This document shows positions 50,129 through 57,798 of a stretch of DNA of 64,000 nt, piece by piece. The stretch's first letter is position 1. Each line of letters starts with the position of its first letter. Made by a program: the position numbers and the translations under genes. The stretch comes from Prevotella sp. (GTDB lineage: Bacteria > Bacteroidota > Bacteroidia > Bacteroidales > Bacteroidaceae). The notes below the pieces were generated by a model. The model ran no database searches and was not told where the DNA came from. It worked only from the letters and a program-made list of their open reading frames with translations. The stretch covers positions 1-64,000 of the forward strand of contig JAFPZD010000242.1 in NCBI GenBank assembly GCA_017417465.1, written 5' to 3'.

Positions 50129-50948
50129 CTCTTCCTTTCTTAACGATATGGTGTACAACTCCTACAATATACTCTTCCGGCACCAGCCCCCAATAACGCG
50201 AGTCGTTAGAATCCAGTACGTTGTCGCCAGCCATGAAGTAATAGTTATGTTTCCACTGGTGACGGCGGAAGTGTTCCTCGCCAGCCCATACTTCCCCCCT
50301 ATCCCAGTCACAGGCGATGGGCTGTCCCGTCTCCCATTCCAGCAGTATATGATAAAGCGTGGCCTCGTATGGAGTGACACGCATCACATCACCCTTTCTT
50401 GGGATATACATAGGTCCGAAATGGCGGATAGTCCATGCAAAGTGGTCGTCAAAGGGTATGGCAGGCAAGGAGGGAGGCCACAGCAAGGAGTCGGGTGTCT
50501 GCTCCAGCCGGGCTTGTTCTTCCACTGTGCCCAGTACTCCTCCGTAATTGTTGTTACGGTAGTGCCCGTCAACAATACGCAGGCTGTCACCAGGCATCCC
50601 GACAATACGCTTGCAATACACATTATTGATGACAAAGCTTATCCTGCCCTCATGGTGAGGGAAATTAAACACCACAATATCATTTTGGCGAAGCATACGT
50701 AGCCCTTTCAATCGCCAAGACTCCAGGTCCTGCCCAGAGGGAACAAAGTGCAGGCTCTTATAGATTCTCGGACCCATCAGCAGCTTGTTCACAAACACTT
50801 TGTCACCTGATTGCAAAGTAGGATTCATGGATGAAGTCTTTATGGTGAAATAGTCAACGACGAAGCAACGCAACAGTAACCATCCTCCATATATCAGCAG
50901 GATGACACATAACGAAAACGACATGTATTTCAAGCATTTGTATATCAT
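50118..50948 (-). CDS. lepB: Type I signal peptidase (S26 family)
   Basis: The start at MIYKCLKYM is fixed by a TAATG overlap with the upstream gene. The 276-residue enzyme has one N-terminal transmembrane helix, catalytic Ser40 in KTSSMNPTLQSGD, catalytic Lys113 in YCKRIVGMPGDSL and the family box GDNVLDSNDSRYWGLVPEEYIVG. All active-site parts are intact. An insertion with an Asp/Trp-rich stretch (LLWPPSLPAIPFDDHFAW) lies between, as in Bacteroidetes signal peptidases. A dedicated copy inside the NVEALA cluster suggests it matures the peptide precursors or the cluster's proteins; the gene could also be a general leader peptidase. Confidence 0.92.
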   Translation of the reverse strand: MIYKCLKYMSFSLCVILLIYGGWLLLRCFVVDYFTIKTSSMNPTLQSGDKVFVNKLLMGPRIYKSLHFVPSGQDLESWRLKGLRMLRQNDIVVFNFPHHEGRISFVINNVYCKRIVGMPGDSLRIVDGHYRNNNYGGVLGTVEEQARLEQTPDSLLWPPSLPAIPFDDHFAWTIRHFGPMYIPRKGDVMRVTPYEATLYHILLEWETGQPIACDWDRGEVWAGEEHFRRHQWKHNYYFMAGDNVLDSNDSRYWGLVPEEYIVGVVHHIVKKGRDEV

Positions 50949-51460
50949 TACTGACACAATGTTGCTAATGCTTCTATGTTCCACTCACCGACAGGATCTT
51001 TACTCTTGACTATATTGACAATTTTATTTCTCCACACGACAAACAAGGCATTGGTATAATAACACCTTAACTTCTCATGGAAGATATCTTCTGGGTCTTT
51101 GCACAAAACCGTATTATCAGACAATTCCACTTCGTATTGATTCATATAATACTCCATAAGCGTACTATCAACCCCTGTCATCCATAAAACGACAGGCAGC
51201 GACATCGAGTTTGTGGTATATACGACATGGTTGAAATCAATTAGGTTCGCAAGACATTCTGAACATTCATTGGTGCTGAGATAGAAAAGCAAACAATCTC
51301 TTGAGTCCATAATCTCAGCAAGTGAAAAACCTTTCGATAAGAGAACACTGTCAAGTGCTTCATACTCAACAGACTCTGCCTCTTCCAACGAATAGCGGGC
51401 TGATGTTTGGCACGAAGAGTAGGCTATCAACCACACAAACGAACAAAACAATTTCCTCAT
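50948..51460 (-). CDS. Thioredoxin-like lipoprotein with CxxC
   Basis: The 170-residue protein has a lipoprotein signal (LIAYSSC, Cys17) and a thioredoxin-like stretch with the redox motif Cys66-Ser-Glu-Cys69 in LFYLSTNECSECLANL. A basic-aromatic strand TNALFVVWRNKIVNIV follows, as near the end of a thioredoxin fold. It overlaps the propeller b stop by ATGA and the signal peptidase start by TAATG, so all three are coupled. Because the cluster's peptides carry several cysteines, a disulfide or peptide-handling role is a natural inference. Confidence 0.7.
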   Translation of the reverse strand: MRKLFCSFVWLIAYSSCQTSARYSLEEAESVEYEALDSVLLSKGFSLAEIMDSRDCLLFYLSTNECSECLANLIDFNHVVYTTNSMSLPVVLWMTGVDSTLMEYYMNQYEVELSDNTVLCKDPEDIFHEKLRCYYTNALFVVWRNKIVNIVKSKDPVGEWNIEALATLCQ

Positions 51461-52524
51461 TTTAGTTTAAATTTTACCAACTCTGTAGCACCAGATTCGG
51501 AATCCACGCAAGCTCCATATAAGTTTTCTTCTTTGCTATCTACTGATATACAATAGGCATACCGGTCTAACTTATAATTACATACCAATCTGCCATTCCA
51601 ATCAATTTTGAGTATCTCAACTGGTTGAGGCTTGATGGGAAATGGAGCATCGTTAATATTTCTATATAAAAAGTATACATGAGAGTTTGTTGCAATAGCC
51701 GCATAATAACATCCCACATGCATGTCTTTTCCAAAGGACACAAACTTTTTATTCTTTACAGGAGTAGTCACATATTGTTTGCGCGCCTTTTCAGGTCCTT
51801 TCATTCTACGCTTTAATTCTAACGACTTGTCATATATCTCAATGAGATTGTCATGATTATATGCAACCCACACATCGTCATTATGTGGATTCCTTACCAT
51901 TACAGCCCCCGTTACATTAGCAACGAAATAATTATACTCTGTAGATCTATTCCTTTCATTTGGCACACCAGTATCATACCTTTCAATCGCCTTGTTTATT
52001 CCGTTATCGTAATCAGAATCATTCAAATACCAAAAGTTGAAACCTATATATGTTGTGTCTTCTGGCAATATAGTTATCACGTCTCTGGAGTAATCGGAAG
52101 TCGCACATATTGGACTTCTGCCATTTTTTAATGAATCAACAGAACATACCCAATACCTACTCTGTGTAAAGTCGTCTATATAAAAAGTGTCACTCACTGA
52201 AAAAGGAATTATTATGTCACAAGACACCAATTCATTTCTGGCATGGCCTTTTGCACCAAAAGAAGATATGCGATGACCTGTCTGTAGTGAAAACAACTGT
52301 ACTTTGTCTCTTTGGGCAGGGTCATCGTTACTGGCTATGATCATTGAGTCACTGACCAAGAACATGTCATCTGGGTTAAGCATGTCACTCAATTCTATTT
52401 TTTCTCCTTTTAAACCAATGGTCTTGCTAAAGTCATTATGCGAGAATTCATATTCAATAGGATTCTCTGGTGCGGTACAGCCTACCAATATTATTGGGAA
52501 AAAGTATATAATGATCCTTTTCAT
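51457..52524 (-). CDS. Six-bladed beta-propeller lipoprotein, copy b
   Basis: The 355-residue protein has a lipoprotein signal (FFPIILVGC) and blade-like repeats (MVRNPHNDDVWVAYNHDN, YAAIATNSHVYFLYRNI, YAYCISVDSKEENLYGACVD). It is a divergent homologue of 46939-48021 and of the BF3164-type family. It lies just downstream of NVEALA-like peptide gene b across a hairpin, and its stop overlaps the thioredoxin-like gene. The function is unknown. Confidence 0.8.
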   Translation of the reverse strand: MKRIIIYFFPIILVGCTAPENPIEYEFSHNDFSKTIGLKGEKIELSDMLNPDDMFLVSDSMIIASNDDPAQRDKVQLFSLQTGHRISSFGAKGHARNELVSCDIIIPFSVSDTFYIDDFTQSRYWVCSVDSLKNGRSPICATSDYSRDVITILPEDTTYIGFNFWYLNDSDYDNGINKAIERYDTGVPNERNRSTEYNYFVANVTGAVMVRNPHNDDVWVAYNHDNLIEIYDKSLELKRRMKGPEKARKQYVTTPVKNKKFVSFGKDMHVGCYYAAIATNSHVYFLYRNINDAPFPIKPQPVEILKIDWNGRLVCNYKLDRYAYCISVDSKEENLYGACVDSESGATELVKFKLK

Positions 52525-52540
52525 AATTCAGTGAATTTTT

Positions 52541-52581
52541 TGCCATAGAGGTTCATTCACGCATGAAGAACCTATATGGCA
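52541..52581 (-). terminator. Hairpin between peptide gene b and propeller gene b
   Basis: TGCCATAGAGGTTC (52541-52554) pairs with GAACCTATATGGCA (52568-52581) with one mismatch and a 13-nt loop. On the minus strand AAAAAATTC follows, not a T-run. It mirrors the hairpin at 48083-48133 in position, so the peptide mRNA may be shielded or the downstream gene attenuated. Confidence 0.6.
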
Positions 52582-52591
52582 ACATTTCTGG

Positions 52592-52819
52592 CTATACATT
52601 CCTACTTATACAATTGTCTGCGGTATACTCTGAATAATAGCATTTACTGCCTTGTGATTCAACGCAGTGTTTGCTAAGATTATAGCCATCTCTAGACTCA
52701 CATTTGGTAAGTACTTCAACATCTTCACTTAACAATAAAGAAACTCCTGAACTCTTCGGAAGAGAGAGGATGGCAGACACTACCAATGTTGGAACTGCCC
52801 AAATAAGCACTTTTTTCAT
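52592..52819 (-). CDS. NVEALA-like secreted peptide, copy b
   Basis: The 75-residue precursor starts MKKVLIWAVPTLVVSAILSL (signal), then has LLLSEDVEVLTKC, related to the NVEALA core, and a mature part with four cysteines (40, 52, 60, 70). It has the same plan as 48148-48405 with little sequence identity outside the core, so the mature parts vary quickly. It is followed by the hairpin and propeller b. It lies 30 bp downstream of the transglutaminase-like gene. Confidence 0.75.
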   Translation of the reverse strand: MKKVLIWAVPTLVVSAILSLPKSSGVSLLLSEDVEVLTKCESRDGYNLSKHCVESQGSKCYYSEYTADNCISRNV

Positions 52820-52849
52820 TTTTAATTGTTTTTTAATCGTTAATATTGT

Positions 52850-54439
52850 TTAGAATTGCATGAAGCATCCCTCGCCGGTTTCCTCATCGGTAAACAGGTA
52901 GCCTAACGGGCGTGGCGTCTCATTGTCGGTGAATACAGTCCATTTAGGCAGACGTACTTGCAGGAGATGGAATACAGGCTTGAACACTCCACGCATGGAC
53001 TTATCGAACACACGCCACTCCATTGTCTTTTCATTGAATCCCCATAGTATGGCATCCTGCGTGAAGGGTTGCCACTCATTCCTGTCGTTCCAATAAAAGG
53101 TGGTGACGCGGCGCGTCAGGCGCGTCTCGTCAGCCTTGCAGCCGTAGACCATTTTGAAGAGAACAGTGTCGCCTGTCAAGTTATAGGGGCGTATCTGCGG
53201 GGAACTGCCTTTGGCGATGGCGCCGGAGTCGGCCACTAATGTGAATGTGCCCCCGAAAGTCTTCACGCTGTCGGCATCAGGATAGCCTAAACGGTACCAC
53301 TGCCGTATGGTGGAGTTGCTGAAACGGACGCTGTCGCCGTCGACCTTTCCTGCCCTGATAGGATACCACTTCCAGTCATGGAACCGGCAAAGGAACAGGT
53401 GGCGGTGATGCCTGAGGCTGTCGGGCACAGGCAGTGAGAGGCACCTGTAGGTGGTACTCATGTCGGGTGTGACGTCCTGTCGGGTGACAGGCAGGGCAAA
53501 CCGTTGCAAGACCCGGTGTTGCCTTCTGGAGTTGCTGTAGTCGTCAAGCAGTTCCAGCAGGTCTTCGTTAGGCTCATAGCTGGTCTGCCACGTACACCAG
53601 GATGCCATGGTGTCCTTTGGCTCACCCATATAAATCAGACTGTCGCCAATAGTCAGGCGAAAAGCCCGGTCGTTGCTACCCACGGCAGGGAAGTGTACCG
53701 AAGTGTGCGGCACCTCGGTAAAGCGCCAATGGGTGGTAATCATGGCACAGGGAATGCCACAGGCTCGCATGGCCAAGGTGACATAGTGGGCACACCCCCT
53801 GCACTCCATCCAGCGGATGCGCTCCATTCCCTCAACCGTGAGCAAGTTTCGGGTGAAAGACCCCATGGCGGGACCGTATGCTATCTCTCTGCGCAGCTGG
53901 CGTATGAGGAAGAGGACCACCTCACGAATGGACGTAGGGTCTGCTACTGAATCGAGGATTGCCGACTCGTATTTCTCCTTCAGGTAACGACGCCAGCCAT
54001 GCAGTTCCTCGTCACCGTTGCGATAGGGCAGTATATAGCGGCAGAAATCGTCGAAGGAGACGTCCCTGGCCCAGGGACGTTGCCACGCCTCAAAGGCCAG
54101 GTCGATGTTCTCGCGGAGGAATTCGTCGGTCAGCGTGTCCTCATCCATCACCGGACTGCCTATAACGTACGAATATTCGAGGCTGTCCAAATGGTGCCGG
54201 AAGACCGAATCGTTGGCAATACCCTTGCGGAGCCGCTCCACCTCAACGGGGTGGTTGAGGTGGCGGCTCACGCCATAGTGGTATTTTGCATACTGCTGTA
54301 GATAGTGCACTGCCTCCTTCTTTTGCGGGTCATCGGCATAGCTGGCAGCGACTCTGTCGAAGACGGCCGGTCCTTCAAAGGCCGAACAAGAGGTCAGTGC
54401 AAACAGCAGGATAACGTAAAGTGGCTTCATTCCTAACAT
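52850..54439 (-). CDS. Transglutaminase-like lipoprotein
   Basis: The 529-residue protein (start 54439; 54430 also possible) has a lipoprotein signal (LFALTSC) and a transglutaminase-like core. The likely catalytic Cys is in RGCAHYVTLAMRACGIPC, the His in EVPHTSVHF, with the downstream acidic segment LTIGDSLIYMG. The C-terminal half is beta-rich (TVLFKMVYGCKAD, FHLLQVRLPKW). Members of this fold act as proteases or acyl transferases, so a role in cleaving or cross-linking a partner is possible. It follows the DUF3244 gene by 24 bp and precedes peptide gene b by 30 bp. Confidence 0.75.
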   Translation of the reverse strand: MLGMKPLYVILLFALTSCSAFEGPAVFDRVAASYADDPQKKEAVHYLQQYAKYHYGVSRHLNHPVEVERLRKGIANDSVFRHHLDSLEYSYVIGSPVMDEDTLTDEFLRENIDLAFEAWQRPWARDVSFDDFCRYILPYRNGDEELHGWRRYLKEKYESAILDSVADPTSIREVVLFLIRQLRREIAYGPAMGSFTRNLLTVEGMERIRWMECRGCAHYVTLAMRACGIPCAMITTHWRFTEVPHTSVHFPAVGSNDRAFRLTIGDSLIYMGEPKDTMASWCTWQTSYEPNEDLLELLDDYSNSRRQHRVLQRFALPVTRQDVTPDMSTTYRCLSLPVPDSLRHHRHLFLCRFHDWKWYPIRAGKVDGDSVRFSNSTIRQWYRLGYPDADSVKTFGGTFTLVADSGAIAKGSSPQIRPYNLTGDTVLFKMVYGCKADETRLTRRVTTFYWNDRNEWQPFTQDAILWGFNEKTMEWRVFDKSMRGVFKPVFHLLQVRLPKWTVFTDNETPRPLGYLFTDEETGEGCFMQF

Positions 54440-54463
54440 CCAAATGGTAAAAAGGACTGTTTC

Positions 54464-54835
54464 TCATTCTTCTATGTAGAGCCGTCCGACGTATGAAACG
54501 GTATCGAAGACGACCTCTACCAAATAATAGCCGGATGGCAAAACACCCAAGTTGATGGAGCTGGTTCCTGCGAGGTTAAAAGCACCTGTGCCGCCAACCA
54601 GGAGAATCCCGTCTTCATCATACACATAATAGGTGTAAGCAGCACCCGACTCCGAGTACAATAAGGCGAGCTCGCCCGTGTACTCATCGTAGTTGGCCTG
54701 CAAAGCGGGTGAGCGATGAGGACCAGAAGGAAAATCAGGATTATTGTTTTCCTTCATTGGCACTTCAACTGCCATCGCACCTCCAATGCTGAACAATAGC
54801 ATCATTGCAATCATTGACAATCTGATTCTTTTCAT
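54464..54835 (-). CDS. DUF3244-type secreted protein
   Basis: The start at MKRIRLSMIA gives 123 residues with a signal peptide ending GAMAVE. The mature part is a small beta domain of the DUF3244 kind (YDEYTGELALLYSE, YYVYDEDGILLVGGTG, LPSGYYLVEV, YVGRLYIEE). This domain resembles Por-type C-terminal tails and is often a small stand-alone surface protein in Bacteroidales. It is the first gene after the promoter at 54939-54969 and is probably cotranscribed with the transglutaminase-like gene. Confidence 0.75.
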   Translation of the reverse strand: MKRIRLSMIAMMLLFSIGGAMAVEVPMKENNNPDFPSGPHRSPALQANYDEYTGELALLYSESGAAYTYYVYDEDGILLVGGTGAFNLAGTSSINLGVLPSGYYLVEVVFDTVSYVGRLYIEE

Positions 54836-54938
54836 AACGATAATGATTTTAAAAGTTATACTGCTGTTGCCTTTATGAGACCGAAATCTACAGGTGTTTT
54901 GACCCGTCCCTGCTGCCATTCAGCCCAAAAGACTGCTG

Positions 54939-54969
54939 CAAAGGTAGTGAGTTATAGCCATAGTACAAT
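54939..54969 (-). promoter_or_regulatory. Promoter of the DUF3244/transglutaminase/peptide cluster
   Basis: On the minus strand ATTG (54969-54966), a 19-bp gap and TACCTTTG (54946-54939) fit the consensus with one change in the -33 box. The leader to the ATG at 54835 is about 100 nt. It lies back to back with the promoter at 55041-55072. Confidence 0.6.
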
Positions 54970-55040
54970 AGAAAAAACGTTCCAAGTTGTTCCAGTGAAA
55001 CGAAATGGAACGGAATGGAGCTGAAAAACCCGCCTCAGTG

Positions 55041-55072
55041 TTTGGCCGTTAACCGTTTTATTCGTAACTTTG
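55041..55072 (+). promoter_or_regulatory. Promoter of the TPR-HTH regulator gene
   Basis: TTTG (55041-55044), a 20-bp gap and TAACTTTG (55065-55072) match the consensus; the ATG is 26 nt after the box. Confidence 0.65.
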
Positions 55073-55098
55073 CAGCCAGAATTGCAAAAGAATTGGCC

Positions 55099-56799
55099 AT
55101 GAACAGAGTGTTAATCCCTATGACACTATTCCTGATGCTGGCAGTGTCGTGTAGCGACCACCGCCTTGTAGGCAGGATGGATAACATCAAGAGCGTTGGT
55201 AACAGTAACCCGAAGCTCGCCATGCTGATGCTGGACTCTATACAGTCGGAAATAGGCCGGGCCTCGAAGTATGTAAGGATGAAAGGGATGATGCTGGAGA
55301 TACGGCTGCGTGACAAATCTTTTCTCAATGCGACAACGGTCGACTCTGCCAAGCTCATTGTTGAGTACTTCGACCGTCACGGCAGCAAGTACGATGCTGC
55401 AGAGGCTCACTACTATGCCGGAAGTGCATACCGTGACCTGAAAGACATGCCCCATGCACTCCAGCACTTCCTGCTGGCAGAGAAGCTGGAGACCCAGGCT
55501 GGCGCCCATGATTCGCTGATGCTCGTAATCATCTATTCAAATCTCATGAATGCCTATTTCTACGTTCAGGACTATCATCATGCGCTGGAAATGGCCCTTA
55601 AAGAGTATGATATTGCAAAAGCGTCAAATCTCATAGACCCTGTCACCCTTATGGAGGTCGCGAAAAGCTATGGGATGTTGGGGGATGACAGGATGAGCTG
55701 CAAATATCTGAAAGAAGCTCTGGATATGGTGTTGGCATCGGGTATTGAGAAAGGGCACATTCTCGGCCTCTATGGGATGCTTCAGGATTTTTCCAGTATG
55801 AAGATGACGGAGGAGGCTGACAGCTGCTATGCACTCATACAAAGAACGGACGTGCCACCCTATCCTAAGGCACTTGGAAACTATTACCGACTCAAAAACA
55901 AAGCCGACTCTGCCATTGCTTGCTACAAGGATGCTATGAAGGCGTCAAAAGACCTTTTTGACACATACGACGCAGCCCGGAGACTCTACTATACCTATAA
56001 GGAGGACGTCGGGAATAAGGATAGCATCTGCAAATATGCCCACCTCTATATCAAGATAGCCGACAGTCTTGACCTCGGCAAGCGGCAAGAGATGGCCTCT
56101 ACCATCAACAACCAGTTTCAGTACGCCCGCAATATTGAGGAAGAGGCTATGATAAAGGAGGAGAACAACCGTATACGTCTATGGCTGTATACAGCGATAG
56201 GAACTATTGTCATGCTGTCGCTTCTCTTCTGTATTTATCATATTCTGAGGAAGAACAGGCATCTGAACGAGTTGCTTGAGCTTTCAGAACAACTGACTGA
56301 AACGAGGAATGATGCAGAAGCTCTGAAGCATGAAATCAGTGACTATAAGTCGCAACTCAGCAAGTCTGAGGAATCTCTGTCTGCCACCAAACAAGAACTG
56401 ACAAGGGTGAACAATGAAATAGCCCACTATGAAGAAGAACTACGACACAAGGAACAACAACTTGCTGAAAAGTTGGACGAAAACAGGCGGTTCATCCTCC
56501 TGCTGCATAAGGCCGACTTAGAGGCCAATGCCGAGGATGTGGTCAAGGCCATCCGAAAAGCATCTGAAGGAAAATACACGATGACGAGCGCAGAATGGCA
56601 AAAGCTCTACCATGCAGTAGATGAATTGCAGCCAGACCTTTCTGAGAAGTTGGCTCAAAAGATCAAGGGTTTCACCGAACAGCAACAGCAGATTTGCTAC
56701 CTTCTCAGTATAGGTCTCAGCAATGCACAAATCGAAAACCTCACAGGCCTCCCACACGTCACAGTATGGAGATGGGTAAAGAAGTTCGACTGGATATAG
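55099..56799 (+). CDS. TPR / transmembrane / HTH regulator
   Basis: The start at MNRVLIPMTLF gives 566 residues; an in-frame ATG 84 bp upstream lies before the promoter. It has a lipoprotein-like N-terminal signal (MLAVSC), then TPR-like helix pairs (about residues 60-340, for example AEAHYYAGSAYRDLKDMPHALQHFLLAE), and a transmembrane helix near 365-385 (LYTAIGTIVMLSLLFCIYHIL). A long coiled coil follows (about 390-460), and the C-terminus holds a helix-turn-helix (LSIGLSNAQIENLTGLPHVTVWRW). Sensor-regulators of this form, with a periplasmic TPR part and a DNA-binding part joined by one membrane helix, are common in Bacteroidetes. It is divergent from the NVEALA/transglutaminase cluster and likely senses something at the envelope to control it (inference). 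Confidence 0.8.
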   Translation: MNRVLIPMTLFLMLAVSCSDHRLVGRMDNIKSVGNSNPKLAMLMLDSIQSEIGRASKYVRMKGMMLEIRLRDKSFLNATTVDSAKLIVEYFDRHGSKYDAAEAHYYAGSAYRDLKDMPHALQHFLLAEKLETQAGAHDSLMLVIIYSNLMNAYFYVQDYHHALEMALKEYDIAKASNLIDPVTLMEVAKSYGMLGDDRMSCKYLKEALDMVLASGIEKGHILGLYGMLQDFSSMKMTEEADSCYALIQRTDVPPYPKALGNYYRLKNKADSAIACYKDAMKASKDLFDTYDAARRLYYTYKEDVGNKDSICKYAHLYIKIADSLDLGKRQEMASTINNQFQYARNIEEEAMIKEENNRIRLWLYTAIGTIVMLSLLFCIYHILRKNRHLNELLELSEQLTETRNDAEALKHEISDYKSQLSKSEESLSATKQELTRVNNEIAHYEEELRHKEQQLAEKLDENRRFILLLHKADLEANAEDVVKAIRKASEGKYTMTSAEWQKLYHAVDELQPDLSEKLAQKIKGFTEQQQQICYLLSIGLSNAQIENLTGLPHVTVWRWVKKFDWI

Positions 56800-56863
56800 T
56801 TAACAGGGAAAATATGGCCAATAATGTGCCCTGAAAAATGAACTTAGGTTCGTGGGCCAACTA

Positions 56864-56893
56864 ACTTATGTTCGTGGGCCTACGAACATAAGT
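56864..56893. terminator. Hairpin after the TPR-HTH regulator
   Basis: ACTTATGTTCGT (56864-56875) and ACGAACATAAGT (56882-56893) are perfectly complementary around GGGCCT. Further GTTCGTGGGCC copies surround it. It begins 65 bp after the stop codon. It is not followed by a clear T-run. Confidence 0.55.
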
Positions 56894-56987
56894 TCGTGGG
56901 CCGATGAACCCTATGTTCATTTTGGGAGCACGAAAAAGACCATTTCCCCCTGTCTCATTTATGAAGATTTACGTTCAAGAAATGCGA

Positions 56988-57034
56988 AAAAAGTGCTGCC
57001 GCCGTTCCCCATACACTGTAGGGACGGCGGCAGC
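56988..57034 (-). terminator. GC-rich terminator for the outer-membrane barrel gene
   Basis: GCTGCCGCCGT (56995-57005) pairs with ACGGCGGCAGC (57024-57034). On the minus strand the hairpin is followed by a CACTTTTTT run, which is a standard intrinsic terminator for the gene at 57060-57707, 26 bp after its stop. It may also stop plus-strand transcription. Confidence 0.7.
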
Positions 57035-57059
57035 AAACTTTTCACTTTTCACTTTTCAC

Positions 57060-57707
57060 TTAGAAGTTGACGCCGACGTTCAGGAAGAGGGCGTTGCTGT
57101 GGATTGTGAAGTCGTCATTCTTGGCGATATTGGTCAGACCGAACTGGTAGCCAGCCTCTAAGTAGAGGTTGTTCCACTCGGCACCGCAGCCCACCTTGAT
57201 GCCCATGTTGGGTCGCTTCAGACCGCCATGGATGGCTTTCTTCTCGTCGAAAGTGCCAACCTTTGCCAGCTCAATGGTTCCGTCTGATGCTTGCTGATAC
57301 TGCTTCGTCTTACCACTAAAAGCATAAGAGAACACGGGGCCGAGGAACGGCAGAACAGCAATCTCGTCGGTAGCCTGGAAACCGTACTTGATGAGTACGG
57401 GCAGTTCGAAGTTGGTGTAACCTACGCTCTGCTTGTCCTTCTTGGCACCACGCTCAGTGTAGTAGAGACCACTCTCGAGGAACACGGGCACACCGTCAGA
57501 GAGACGCAGACCGACGACACCTGCGAGCGTTAGGCCAGCCTTACTGTCCATGTCGACGTCGTCTCCACCGAGGTTTGCCATTGACAAGCCCAGACGGACA
57601 CCATAATACACATTACTCTCGCTGAGCGTGAATCCACCGCTGGTGAACTGCGCGAACGTAGGCACTGCGAGGAGTGCTGCTACGATTGAAACTAAAAACT
57701 TCTTCAT
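57060..57707 (-). CDS. Outer-membrane beta-barrel protein (PorT/OmpW-like)
   Basis: The 215-residue protein has a signal peptide (MKKFLVSIVAALLAVPTFAQ) and alternating beta-strands typical of small outer-membrane barrels (VYYGVRLGLSMANLGG, GVVGLRLSDG, FLESGLYYTERG, FELPVLIKYGF, NNLYLEAGYQFGL). It ends in LFLNVGVNF with a terminal aromatic, as barrels need for assembly. A role cannot be read; members are often called porin-family or outer-membrane beta-barrel proteins. It has its own promoter at 57751-57782 and a terminator. Confidence 0.88.
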   Translation of the reverse strand: MKKFLVSIVAALLAVPTFAQFTSGGFTLSESNVYYGVRLGLSMANLGGDDVDMDSKAGLTLAGVVGLRLSDGVPVFLESGLYYTERGAKKDKQSVGYTNFELPVLIKYGFQATDEIAVLPFLGPVFSYAFSGKTKQYQQASDGTIELAKVGTFDEKKAIHGGLKRPNMGIKVGCGAEWNNLYLEAGYQFGLTNIAKNDDFTIHSNALFLNVGVNF

Positions 57708-57750
57708 ACGTTCTTGTTGTTTTGTACGTTAATAAAATGGTTTTCTGCTG

Positions 57751-57782
57751 CAAAGTAACACATTTTTTTTCAACTGTGCAAA
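57751..57782 (-). promoter_or_regulatory. Promoter of the outer-membrane barrel gene
   Basis: On the minus strand TTTG (57782-57779), a 20-bp gap and TTACTTTG (57758-57751), one change from consensus. The leader is about 43 nt. Confidence 0.55.
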
Positions 57783-57798
57783 CATTTTGGCAGAAAAA

